Shown in pieces: positions 32,335-41,343 of a stretch of 64,000 nt of DNA. Below the pieces are notes generated by a model. It ran no database searches. It had not been told where the DNA came from and worked only from the letters and a program-made list of their open reading frames with translations. The DNA comes from Actinoplanes sp. NBRC 103695. Its GTDB lineage: Bacteria; Actinomycetota; Actinomycetes; Mycobacteriales; Micromonosporaceae. The position numbers and the translations under genes were made by a program. Every line of letters starts with the position of its first letter. Position 1 is the stretch's first letter. The DNA lies in assembly GCF_030269485.1 (NCBI RefSeq), contig NZ_BSTL01000025.1, positions 62,001 through 126,000 of the forward strand, written 5' to 3'.

Positions 32335-33398
32335 GGAAGCGTACGAAGGTGGCGGTGGTCGCCGTGGCGGTGACCGCCGCCGTGATCGCCGGGTCCGTGG
32401 TGATCCTCACCCGCGACGACCGCGGGGGCGAGCAGGTCGCGGCCGGCCAGGATCTGACGACACCGGTGGTGAAGACCGATCTGGTGGAGACCCAGCAGGT
32501 CGACGGAACCCTCGGCTACGCGGGGACGGTCTCCGTCGAGACCGACCGGAGCTCGATCGTGACCTGGCTTCCGCAGCCGGGTGACACCATCACCCGAGGA
32601 CAGCATGTGTACGACGGCGACAACCAGCCGGTGCCGTTGCTGTATGGAAAGCTGCCGTTCTGGCGCGAGTTGTACCACGGTGTCGCCGACGGTCCGGACG
32701 TCCGGATTCTCGAACAGAACCTGCGGAAGCTCGGCTACGGGGGTGGCCTGAACGTGGACGACGAGTTCACCGCCGCCACGGCCGCGGCGGTGCGGAAATG
32801 GCAGAAGGCTCTCGGCGCCGAACGCACCGGCCGGGTCAAGGTCGGCGACGTGGTCGTGCTCCCCGGCGCCATCCGGGTGGCCGAGGTCAAAGCCAAGATA
32901 GGTACACGCGCGGCCGGTGAGGTCCTCACCGCGACCGGTGTACGAAAGCAGGTGACTGTCGACCTGCCGCCCACCAAGTCGGCGCTGGCGGTCCGCGGCA
33001 GCAAGGTCACCGTGGGATTGCCGGACGGTAAGAACGCGAGCGGAAAGGTCGTCACGGTCGGTACGACGGCCAAGGCTCCTTCGGGCGATGACGACGGTGG
33101 CGACAAAACCCCCACCTTGCCCGTCGTCATCGCGTTGGACGATCCCGCGGTGACGGGCGCCCTGGACGGTGCGCCGGTCACGGTCGACTTCCGGGGAACC
33201 GTACACAAAGGGGTCTTCGCCGTGCCGGTCAACGCCTTGCTGGCACTGGCCGAGGGTGGCTTCGGGGTCCAGGCCGTCGCCGGCGACGGCACGAAGCGGA
33301 TCGTCGTGGTCGAACTCGGCGCGTTCGCCGGCGGCCGGGTCGAGATCAAGGGCAACGGGCTGACGGCGGGCATGAAAGTGACGGTGCCGGCAACATGA
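32331..33398 (+). CDS. Efflux adaptor (HlyD/MacA-like) with peptidoglycan-binding domain
   Basis: 355 residues. One N-terminal membrane anchor (about 5-25) precedes a beta-rich region and a peptidoglycan-binding-1 domain (VRILEQNLRKLGYGGGLNVD). A C-terminal adaptor barrel (TVDLPPTKSALAVRG) and membrane-proximal domain follow. It would bridge the ABC permease to the cell wall in a Gram-positive MacAB-like system. Start GTG 32331 is coupled to the lipoprotein (GTGA), and its stop overlaps the ATPase ATG. Confidence 0.86.
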   Translation: MRKRTKVAVVAVAVTAAVIAGSVVILTRDDRGGEQVAAGQDLTTPVVKTDLVETQQVDGTLGYAGTVSVETDRSSIVTWLPQPGDTITRGQHVYDGDNQPVPLLYGKLPFWRELYHGVADGPDVRILEQNLRKLGYGGGLNVDDEFTAATAAAVRKWQKALGAERTGRVKVGDVVVLPGAIRVAEVKAKIGTRAAGEVLTATGVRKQVTVDLPPTKSALAVRGSKVTVGLPDGKNASGKVVTVGTTAKAPSGDDDGGDKTPTLPVVIALDDPAVTGALDGAPVTVDFRGTVHKGVFAVPVNALLALAEGGFGVQAVAGDGTKRIVVVELGAFAGGRVEIKGNGLTAGMKVTVPAT

Positions 33399-34093
33399 CT
33401 GAAGCACCTCCGGTCATCGAACTGGATCGGGTCACCAAGTCCTATCCCGGCGGCGTACGCGCGCTCCACGACGCCTCACTGCGGATCTGGCCGGACGAGC
33501 TGACCGCGATCGTCGGGCCCTCCGGATCCGGGAAGTCCACCATGTTGCAGCTCATGGGCACCCTGGACCGCCCGACCAGCGGGACGGTGCGCATCCTCGG
33601 GCACGACGTCGCCGAACTCGACGACGTCCAACTGTCGGCGGTACGCGCGAACTGGATCGGCTTCGTCTTTCAGCAGTTCTACCTCACCTCCCACCTGACG
33701 GCCGTGCAGAACGTCGCCAACGGGCTCTTCTATCACGGAATCGCCCGCAAGAAACGGCTGCGCGAGGCGGCCACGGCGCTGGAACGAGTCGGCCTCGGCC
33801 ACCGGCTGGGACACCGCCCCCAGGAACTGTCCGGAGGCGAACGCCAGCGGGTCGCGATCGCCCGCGCGCTGGTGGCCCGGCCGGCCATCGTGCTCGCCGA
33901 CGAGCCCACCGGTGCGCTGGACTCCCGCTCCGGCGACACCATCATCGAGCTGTTGCACGAATTGCACAGTGAGGGCACCACGATCACGGTGATCACCCAT
34001 GACAACGGCATCGCCGCCGCGTTCGACCGTCAGGTGGAGATCCTCGACGGTGAGATCCGCTCCGACCGCAGCGCCAGGTTGGGCGCCGCATGA
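33395..34093 (+). CDS. MacB-type ABC transporter ATP-binding protein
   Basis: 232 residues. Walker A GPSGSGKST, Q-loop FVFQQFYL, signature LSGGERQRVAIARALV, Walker B IVLADEPT and the switch His in TVITHD are all intact. This is the LolD/MacB subfamily that powers exporters of drugs or peptides. It is coupled by ATGA overlaps on both sides. Confidence 0.93.
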   Translation: MTEAPPVIELDRVTKSYPGGVRALHDASLRIWPDELTAIVGPSGSGKSTMLQLMGTLDRPTSGTVRILGHDVAELDDVQLSAVRANWIGFVFQQFYLTSHLTAVQNVANGLFYHGIARKKRLREAATALERVGLGHRLGHRPQELSGGERQRVAIARALVARPAIVLADEPTGALDSRSGDTIIELLHELHSEGTTITVITHDNGIAAAFDRQVEILDGEIRSDRSARLGAA

Positions 34094-35310
34094 ACCCGTC
34101 AATCGCCACCACGCCCTCGCCGCCGCTGCCTCGAACGGCACGGCTGCGCACCAGCGACCTCATCGGCGTTGGTCTGCTCGGACTGCGCGGCCGGCCATTG
34201 CGCGCGATCCTGTCCGGGCTGGGCATCGCGATCGGGATCGCCGCGATGGTCGCGGTGCTGGGCGTCGGCGCCGCCAGCCAGGCTCAGCTCCTGGACAAGA
34301 TCGCCGGCCTGGGCACCAACCTGCTGACTGTCGAACCGGGACAGAATCTGGTCGGCCAGAACCCCCCGCTGCCCGACGAGGTCGTCGACATGATCAAACG
34401 GATCGGCCCCATCCAGTCGGCCACCGCGACCGGAACCGTCAAGGGCGCAACCGTACGGCGCACCGACAAGATCGACCCGCGCGAGTCGCAGGGCATCGAA
34501 GTCGCCGCCGCCCGCCTGGATCTGCTGGACACCCTCGGCGGCAAGCTGGCCGGCGGAACCTGGCTGAACCAGGCAACCGCGCGGTACCCGGCCATCGTCC
34601 TCGGCTCGACGACCGCCCAGTTGCTCGGCGCCGAACCCGGAGGGCAGGTGTTCATCTCCGGCCAGTGGTTCACCGTGATCGGTGTCCTGGAACCGCTCGA
34701 CCTGGCCCCGGAGATCAACACCTCCGCCCTGGTCGGCTGGGACGTCGCCACCGGCCGCCTCGGATTCGACGGCCACCCGACCCGCGTCTACACCCGTTCC
34801 GTCGACGAATCCGTGGACGCGGTGCGAGCAGTCCTGGCGCGTACCGCCAACCCGCAAGATCCGAGTGCGGTGAAGGTGAGCCGGCCATCGGACGCGCTCA
34901 CCGCGCAACTGGCCGCCAAGAACACCTTCAACAGCCTCTTGATCGGACTGGGCGCGGTATCCCTGCTGGTCGGCGGTGTCGGCGTCGCCAACACAATGAT
35001 CATTTCGGTGCTGGAACGCCGCCAGGAGATCGGACTACGGCGTGCTCTCGGCGCCCGACGACGCCAGATCCTGCTCCAGTTCCTCACCGAGGCAGTCGCG
35101 CTCTCCGTACTCGGCGGCCTGGCCGGCGCCGCGATCGGCCTCGCCGGTGTCACCGTCTACGCCACGTTCCAGGGCTGGCCGACGGTCATCCCGACAACCG
35201 GAATCGCAGGCGGCGTCACCGCCTCGATCGCGATCGGCGCCATCGCCGGCCTCTATCCGGCCATGCGCGCCGGACGCCTCCCCCCAACGGAAGCGCTGAC
35301 CGCCGGCTGA
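34090..35310 (+). CDS. MacB/FtsX-type ABC transporter permease
   Basis: 406 residues. An N-terminal membrane helix (about 30-55) is followed by a large extracytoplasmic MacB-type domain (about 56-285). Three C-terminal helices then form the FtsX domain, with SVLERRQEIGLRRALGARRR between the first two. The final conserved LPPTEALTAG ends the protein. It is the last gene of the lipoprotein-adaptor-ABC operon. Confidence 0.91.
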   Translation: MNPSIATTPSPPLPRTARLRTSDLIGVGLLGLRGRPLRAILSGLGIAIGIAAMVAVLGVGAASQAQLLDKIAGLGTNLLTVEPGQNLVGQNPPLPDEVVDMIKRIGPIQSATATGTVKGATVRRTDKIDPRESQGIEVAAARLDLLDTLGGKLAGGTWLNQATARYPAIVLGSTTAQLLGAEPGGQVFISGQWFTVIGVLEPLDLAPEINTSALVGWDVATGRLGFDGHPTRVYTRSVDESVDAVRAVLARTANPQDPSAVKVSRPSDALTAQLAAKNTFNSLLIGLGAVSLLVGGVGVANTMIISVLERRQEIGLRRALGARRRQILLQFLTEAVALSVLGGLAGAAIGLAGVTVYATFQGWPTVIPTTGIAGGVTASIAIGAIAGLYPAMRAGRLPPTEALTAG

Positions 35311-35344
35311 CCAACCCAGACGTACGAGCCACAGGATCCTCCGC

Positions 35345-35490
35345 TTGCCGCGGGTGCACTTCGCGATCACGCGAAGCCACGAGCGCGCCTTGCTGGCCGC
35401 GGGTGGAAGCGGCGACGACGGACCGGTTGCCGAGATCGTCGAGGAGATCGATGAGTGCTGGAACGATCGACTGGAGGTCGACACGGACAT
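35345..35490 (+). pseudogene. DUF1877/YfbM-like N-terminal fragment
   Basis: The frame VHFAITRSHERALLAAGG, then VAEIVEEIDECWNDRLEVDTD, resembles the start of DUF1877 proteins, after which the conserved remainder is absent. It is probably a gene cut off after its first ~45 codons. The remaining ~200 bp before the next gene hold nothing recognisable. Confidence 0.4.
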
Positions 35491-35710
35491 GCCGTCCGCA
35501 GTTCGAGCCTCGATGTCAGGCAGCGCAGCAGAATTTCGCTCTCGCGGTCATGGTTCCCATCTTGACCTCGGCGCAACTTGCCGTCGTTCCGTCGAACATC
35601 CTCTTTAGACCAACCCGTCACGATCACCAAGCCGGCTGGGTTCTGCGCAACGGAAACTTTGCCGGATCGAGGGAGTGCATCGATCACGGTCGAAGCGGGA
35701 CTATGAGCTG

Positions 35711-38700
35711 ATGGTCGGACAGCGGCGACTCCGGCACATGGCGGCCGACGCCGCGCTGCTGGCCGCCGTGGCCGCCCTGCTGCTCTTCGCCCCTGCTGCG
35801 GCCCTGGCCGTCGCAGACGCACCGATCCCGCCCCGAACGCCGGAACAGCAGCAGGTCACGGCGTCAGGGCCCGTCGTCCGGCAACTCCCGGCCGGGCTAC
35901 CCGCCGGGACCACTGTCCCCCGCACGGCCACCGACCTGGAATCGCTCGCCATCCGAGCGCTGGGCCCGGAAGGTGGCCCGGCGCTCGTTGCGCTGCTCGG
36001 CCGCACCACCGAACTGCAGAACGAGAACGATGGGACCACGTATCCCTACCGTTTCTCTCCCATGGTCGCCCTGCTCGACCGGGCACCCGCGCGGGGTCGC
36101 TCCGCCGCGGCCGGCGAGCTCGGTGCCGTCCTGATGCTGCTTGCGGCCCGCGATGACGATCCCGTGGCGGTGAACGCAGCCGCCGCCGCGTTCGCCGTCC
36201 TGGACCGGGCCCGCGCGACCGGCGGCTGCGATGCCCAGCTCAACCTGCTGCTACTACTCGATTCCGATCAGGCGGCACCGAAGGACGATCCCGCCCGGGC
36301 CGAGTACGCACGAACCGAGCGAGCCTGCCCCGGCGATCCGACCCCGGGCTGGGTGCACGGGCAGCAGTTGTCACAGACGGATTTCCATGCCGACGCGGAG
36401 GCGCTCTTCGCCGACCTGGAACGACGCTTTCCCGGCACGGTCGGCGTCCGCACCGGCCGCGCTGACGTTCATCTGCGGGCGGGGCTCGCCGAGCTTTCCC
36501 GCCAGCCGTTCACCGCTCGGCACGAGCTGCGCATCGCTGAGGCCGGATACCGGCAGGTGATGGCGGCCGACCCTGGCTCGGCGGTTCCCGGGCTGGCCCG
36601 GACCCTCATCGCCCTGAACGACGGGCGTGCGGCCGCCGAACTGCTCGACGGCACCTCTCACCAGGAGCTGCTCGTCACCGCGTGGGAGGCGGCCGATGAC
36701 TTCGGCCGCGCCGAGTCCGCAGCGGCCGGCACGCCCGCGCAGCCCTCCGGTCTGGTGCTCTTCCCGGCGCCGACGCTGGACCAGGATGCCGCCACCGGCC
36801 GCCCCGGCGAAGGTGACCTCCAGGAAGACGGACCCCAGTCCTGGGGAACCGGGACCGCCGTTCCGTTTTCCGTCATCCTGCGCATTGAGAACAAGGGCGG
36901 CGGCGCTTCGGTGGACGACGTGTCCTTCATCCCCGACTTCCGCCCCGAGGAATTCACCATCGGCTCGTACACCGGCTGCCTGGACACACGCCGCCGCCGC
37001 GCCGCCATACTCGCCGGGCATCCCGCGGCGGCGCTCACACCCGGACCGGAGGACGACGGGTCGTGCGGACTGGTCCCCGGTTTCATCGCTGACGTCGCCC
37101 GGCTGGAGAGCGGTCGTCAGGGCAGAGGCTCGGACGAGGTGCAGGACATGCGGCAGAACCTCTGGCGCTGGGCGGGAGACCTGCCGCACGCCGAGGCTGC
37201 GATCCGTTCCTGGATGGCTACCGCCGCCCCGACAGAACCACGACCGATACGGAGACTCGCCGAGGTGCACTTCCTCAGCGGCCGGTACGACGTGGCCGCC
37301 GACGCCTTCGGCACAGCGGCTCGCATAGCCCGCGCAGCCAAGTGGGACGACCCCACCGTGGCAGAGTCGCTGCTCGGCCGGGGAGCCGCTCTACTGCGGG
37401 CGGGACGGTACGAGGAAGGGACAACGCTCCTGCGCATCGTGGCCGAGGACGCCGAAGCGGACTGGGCCTTCTTCCGGCAAGGACCGAACTTCGCGGATCC
37501 GAAATTCGCGGTCGCCGCCTATCACGCCCGTGCCCAGCTGGCGGACGCCGAGCGCGGTGCCGGTGCCGCCCGTGCCGCCCTCGACGATTACGCCGCCGCC
37601 CGGTTTCTCGCGCCCGACGTCGACTACGGCAACACCGTCGGCTTCCATCCGGAACGTCTCGACGGCAACGCGGCTCTCGCCCACCTGGCCCTCGGCGAGC
37701 TCGCGCCGGCCCGCGTGACGATCGACCGGGCACTGGCCGCCGACCCTTGGAACCCCGCGTTCCTCATGACTGCCGGTTTCGTGGCCGAACGCACCGGCGA
37801 CAACGAGGCGGCTGCCCGTTACAACGCCTCGGCGGTGGCAAGCGACCCCGGCGCGTACCCCGCCGCCAACGATCTCGGGGTGGCCCTGTTGCGGCTCGGC
37901 CGGCACGACGAGGCAGTCGATGCACTGCGTCGCGCGGTGGGTGCACGGCCCTCGTACGCCCTCGGCTGGTTCAACCTCGCGAACGCACTGCCCGGTATCC
38001 TCGCCTCCCAGGGCGCCTACGCCAGGGCCTTCGCGCTGGACCCGTCCTTGCGGGACCGTCCACATACGCCGCTGATCGACCCCGGGATCTACGCCACCGG
38101 CCTGGACCTGTCCAAGCCCCTTCCTGCGGGCTGGAGCCTGGCCGCGGTGCAGACCGTTTCGCCCGCGCCCGCCGCCGGGCTGCTCACGATCCTGGTAGTG
38201 GGGTTGGGCCTGGCCCGCGCGGCCGGGGCGGGAGCGGCGTCGACGCTGCAGCAATGGCTGGAGACGCTCGCCGACCGGCTCGACCGGCTGCCACTGCTGG
38301 GGCGGCTACACAGCCCCGGCTGGGCCTTGGGAGCCACGGTCGTGGTCTTCGTGGTCTCGTCGCTGGTACATACCCGGGTCCGGGCTTCGGAGACGGTGGC
38401 GCTGGCGCTCGGGGTGCTGGTCCTCAGCGTGGCGGGGGTGCGGGCCCGGCAGATCGCCGGCCTGCGGGAGGGTGTGGCGGTCAACCAGCGGACGTGGGGG
38501 CCAGGGCTCGCGTTCGGACTGGCCACGTGCTGGGTGGCCCCGTGGGCCCCGTTGCCGGTGATCACCACCGGACCCGTCAGCCCGGTCGAGGACGGGACCC
38601 CAGCAGCATCGCCACCCCGGGCCCATGCCGCCTTACCCGTCCTCCTCGGCCTTGTGGCCATCGTCCTGTTCGTCGAGTCGGCGGCATTCGGCGCACCTGT

Positions 38701-38854
38701 CGTTCAGGCTCTCGCGAACGCCGCCCTGGTGATGGTCGCGTCCGCCCTGGTACCGGTCGGCCCTCTCGACGGTGCCCACCTTAACCGCGCCGGGCTGCTC
38801 GCCGGCACCGGACTGCTCGGCGCCGCCGTACTCACCGGTCTCGCCCTGATCTGA
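35711..38854 (+). CDS. Large TPR protein with C-terminal multi-pass membrane domain
   Basis: 1047 residues from ATG 35711; a GTG at 35675 would add 12. An N-terminal signal or anchor helix (about 10-36) ends ALAVADA. A long helical region follows, with clear TPR units late in it (AALAHLALGELAPARVTIDR, AANDLGVALLRLGRHDEAVD). The last ~240 residues have about six membrane helices and end with a VPVGPLDGAHLNRAG motif. That motif recalls the PxxPLDG block of site-2 (M50) proteases, but no HExxH is visible, so the domain is probably non-catalytic. The function is unknown; an envelope-associated scaffold is plausible. Confidence 0.75.
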   Translation: MVGQRRLRHMAADAALLAAVAALLLFAPAAALAVADAPIPPRTPEQQQVTASGPVVRQLPAGLPAGTTVPRTATDLESLAIRALGPEGGPALVALLGRTTELQNENDGTTYPYRFSPMVALLDRAPARGRSAAAGELGAVLMLLAARDDDPVAVNAAAAAFAVLDRARATGGCDAQLNLLLLLDSDQAAPKDDPARAEYARTERACPGDPTPGWVHGQQLSQTDFHADAEALFADLERRFPGTVGVRTGRADVHLRAGLAELSRQPFTARHELRIAEAGYRQVMAADPGSAVPGLARTLIALNDGRAAAELLDGTSHQELLVTAWEAADDFGRAESAAAGTPAQPSGLVLFPAPTLDQDAATGRPGEGDLQEDGPQSWGTGTAVPFSVILRIENKGGGASVDDVSFIPDFRPEEFTIGSYTGCLDTRRRRAAILAGHPAAALTPGPEDDGSCGLVPGFIADVARLESGRQGRGSDEVQDMRQNLWRWAGDLPHAEAAIRSWMATAAPTEPRPIRRLAEVHFLSGRYDVAADAFGTAARIARAAKWDDPTVAESLLGRGAALLRAGRYEEGTTLLRIVAEDAEADWAFFRQGPNFADPKFAVAAYHARAQLADAERGAGAARAALDDYAAARFLAPDVDYGNTVGFHPERLDGNAALAHLALGELAPARVTIDRALAADPWNPAFLMTAGFVAERTGDNEAAARYNASAVASDPGAYPAANDLGVALLRLGRHDEAVDALRRAVGARPSYALGWFNLANALPGILASQGAYARAFALDPSLRDRPHTPLIDPGIYATGLDLSKPLPAGWSLAAVQTVSPAPAAGLLTILVVGLGLARAAGAGAASTLQQWLETLADRLDRLPLLGRLHSPGWALGATVVVFVVSSLVHTRVRASETVALALGVLVLSVAGVRARQIAGLREGVAVNQRTWGPGLAFGLATCWVAPWAPLPVITTGPVSPVEDGTPAASPPRAHAALPVLLGLVAIVLFVESAAFGAPVVQALANAALVMVASALVPVGPLDGAHLNRAGLLAGTGLLGAAVLTGLALI

Positions 38855-38898
38855 CCGGCGATCGCCGAAGGTCCGCTGCTGAACAGGGGCTCCGCTAG

Positions 38899-39957
38899 CT
38901 AATTGATCTCGTCGCCGTTCTCGTTCAGCTCTGGCGGATGATGCCTCGGATCTTCGGCCGCGTCGAGGTAGTAGGTCGGCGGGTCCGCGAGGCGTCTGGT
39001 TGCCTCCCACGCGGCGTCTCGTTCAACTGGGCTCATCGGCCGGGAGAGCCGTGCTACGTAGTCGTCGAAGGACTCGCCCCGCTGCCAGTCCCTTTCGCCG
39101 GGCGGCTGCGCCCGCCGTACGAGGGCGGCGGCGTCCGTGGGCTGAAGATCAGCGAAAGCCGTGAGGGTTGATCGGTGTTCGGTGGTGGGCAGTCGTGGCG
39201 GGCCGGCATCTGGCCGGTGGTGTGGCCAGGGCCAAGTGAGCGCGTAGATCTGCTCGTTGGCGGCAATCTCCCACGTTCCGTTGGTCACGTCGATCCGTAG
39301 CAGGTGGTCGCCCAGGTCCGGGTCCTGCCGCACGGGTAGCAGGAGGTGGTCCGGGCTCTCCCAGACTGGTGTGGCCGACCCGAATCTACGCGCGCCCGGG
39401 GGCAGCGGGTAGGTCCGTGACCGGCCGCCGTCGGTGACGGTGAGAACGCCGTCGGCCCCGACGGCCGCGGTGCGGCCGTGCTCAGCGGAGAAGTAGTGCG
39501 GGTGCCGTGGTGCGGCTGGTCCCTCCCAACCGGCGACCGGCGGCGGCTCTTGCGCAGGTTTGGGCGCTGGGTCACCGACGGTCCAGGTCAGATCCGCACC
39601 GTTGCAGCGGAACCAGACAGTGTGTCTGTCGGCGCCGAGGATCTGCACGTCGAACTCGAGGTTCGGCGGCCATGGCAGGGCGTAGGTCCGTTCGCCGGTG
39701 AGGTCGAATACGTGCAGTTTGCGGTACGGGTTCTTGCCGTCCCACCATTCCTGGGCGGCCATCGTCCGCCCGTCCCGGCTGATCTTGAAATCGAGGGGCA
39801 CCGTGTTGCCGAGAAGCCGCTGGCGCCCATCCCAGCGCAGCGTCACGGCGGTGCCGGTGCCGACCAGGACGATGCCGCCGTCGTACTCCACCATCGCCGA
39901 GGGTGTGCCGACCGTGGAAGGATGTGACGGCACCGCCCGGCCCTGCCGCACGAACAT
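38899..39957 (-). CDS. Predicted beta-propeller-like hypothetical protein
   Basis: 352 residues from ATG 39957. Repeated short strands with motifs such as FKISRDGRTMAAQEWWDG, RTAAVGADGVLTVTDGG and FGSATPVWESPDHLLLPV recall WD/YVTN-like propeller blades. The C-terminal ~70 residues are helical and charged. A longer frame to 40029 would overlap the divergent gene. The start may have been lost at a junction, since the divergent neighbour also looks N-terminally short. Confidence 0.6.
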   Translation of the reverse strand: MFVRQGRAVPSHPSTVGTPSAMVEYDGGIVLVGTGTAVTLRWDGRQRLLGNTVPLDFKISRDGRTMAAQEWWDGKNPYRKLHVFDLTGERTYALPWPPNLEFDVQILGADRHTVWFRCNGADLTWTVGDPAPKPAQEPPPVAGWEGPAAPRHPHYFSAEHGRTAAVGADGVLTVTDGGRSRTYPLPPGARRFGSATPVWESPDHLLLPVRQDPDLGDHLLRIDVTNGTWEIAANEQIYALTWPWPHHRPDAGPPRLPTTEHRSTLTAFADLQPTDAAALVRRAQPPGERDWQRGESFDDYVARLSRPMSPVERDAAWEATRRLADPPTYYLDAAEDPRHHPPELNENGDEIN

Positions 39958-39999
39958 GATCGGGCTGGTGCCGGTGAGGTAACCGATACGTGGCAGCGG

Positions 40000-40485
40000 A
40001 TGACCGGGGCGCGGCTCACCAGCGTCCAACTCGCGACCACCCGCGGGGCCGCGACCGCGCCGGCCTGGGAATTCACGCTGGCGGGAAGTGCGGTGCGGCT
40101 GACCCGGATCGCGGTGGCGCCCTCGGCGATCGTCTCAGTCGCACCACCCTCCTGGGACCCCGACAGCGCCCCGGGCGGACTGGCCATCGACTCGGCTTCC
40201 GGAACAGTGACCGGACGTCAGCTGTCGGTCTCCTTCACGGGCTCGCCGGGGACTCGGAACGAATCGTGCGGCGCGGACTACACCGCCGAGGCGGTCGAGT
40301 CGGCCGCCGCGATCGTGGTCATCGTCCACGAGCACCGGCATCCGGGCGATGAAACCTGCCCGGCAATCGGCGCATTGCGGAACGCTTCCGCCGAGCTGGC
40401 CGAACCGTTGGGCGAACGTGCCGTACTGGAGATACAGCAAGGGTTGCCAGTGCCGCTCAGCCTGAATGAAATGAGCGAGCAGTGA
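40000..40485 (+). CDS. Hypothetical protein, probably N-terminally truncated
   Basis: 161 residues, beta-rich (LTRIAVAPSAIVSVAP; LSVSFTGSPG), with CGADYTAEAVES and AIVVIVHEHRH. Two cysteines (CGAD and TCPAIG) suggest an exported, disulfide-linked domain. Similar actinobacterial proteins have a signal peptide and an upstream segment, which are absent here. The ATG at 40000 has no clear ribosome site. The gene may therefore be the remnant of an exported protein. Confidence 0.5.
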   Translation: MTGARLTSVQLATTRGAATAPAWEFTLAGSAVRLTRIAVAPSAIVSVAPPSWDPDSAPGGLAIDSASGTVTGRQLSVSFTGSPGTRNESCGADYTAEAVESAAAIVVIVHEHRHPGDETCPAIGALRNASAELAEPLGERAVLEIQQGLPVPLSLNEMSEQ

Positions 40486-40708
40486 TGCCTCTGCTGTCCA
40501 CTGTGACGGGCGGGTTGTGCGGCCAGCGGAAGAAGACATCACCGGCCGCCTCCTGGGCGGTCACCTTCGTTGATTTCGCCGGCTATGTCCCGGCAGTCCT
40601 CGAGGAGGGTGTCGCGGTCGTTGTCGATCGCGGCGATCTCCGCGTCGGGGTCAGCGGGCGGCTCTTCGCCGTATTCGGGCCACAGCAAACCAACCGAAAC
40701 CAGGTGCC

Positions 40709-40936
40709 CTATGCGGGTCCGTCACGCCGCCGGGTGTTGGTGTTCGGCCGGTAGGTGGTGGTGGACAACAGCGAGGCGAGTCGTTCCCGGGTTTCCTCGG
40801 ACAACGGTGGTGCGTCGGCAACGAGTCCGATCGCTGCCTCGATCGCTGCTTGGGTTGCGGTGTCGATCGTGGTGCGCCGGTTCCCGGTGCTCCGGCGTCG
40901 CCGAGGCGGCTGGGGCGCAGTGGGTGGGTGGGCCAT
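40709..40936 (-). CDS. Small hypothetical protein
   Basis: 75 residues. After a Pro/Arg-rich start it has a regular helical segment (TQAAIEAAIGLVADAPPLSE, then ETRERLASLL) of the sort found in small proteins of actinobacterial plasmids and integrative elements. A GGGGGA stretch lies about 11 bases upstream. No family recognised; the coding evidence is moderate. Confidence 0.4.
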   Translation of the reverse strand: MAHPPTAPQPPRRRRSTGNRRTTIDTATQAAIEAAIGLVADAPPLSEETRERLASLLSTTTYRPNTNTRRRDGPA

Positions 40937-41343
40937 CGGTAGCGTCCCCCGTGCGTCCTGATGGCCGGTGTCGTGCTCGATGCTGCCGGGGGGGCGGGGT
41001 AGCCGCTTCGGTGGCCGACCGGTCGCCTACGGGCGGGCGACGTTGCGGCGGGTTCGGGGTCTGGCTTGTGGCCATGTTCCTCCTCTGCGAATGTTTGCCG
41101 GTGGTGTGGAAGTCGCGTGCATACGCGGTTCGCCTCCTTCTGGTGCTCGACGTTGATCACAGGTGTTGCCGGGACCGCGAGTGGCAGACGCCGGTAGCTG
41201 CAGCGTCAACCGGTCACGGCACCGTCGGCCGGCGGCTACCCGACGCGGTACGCGCTGATCGGGTCCGCCCTCCGCGCATACGAGGCTGGTACGCGCTGGT
41301 GTTGGCGTAGGGTTCCCAATATGTTCGGAGCGTCAGCGAATGG
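40937..41343. other. Stretch without an intact gene
   Basis: About 400 bp upstream of the giant kinase gene. Frames are Pro/Arg-rich and unconvincing. The gap between 40486 and 40708 likewise holds only a short minus-strand frame (DPDAEIAAIDNDRDTLLED, stop near 40540) that may be a mobile-element scrap. Confidence 0.4.
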
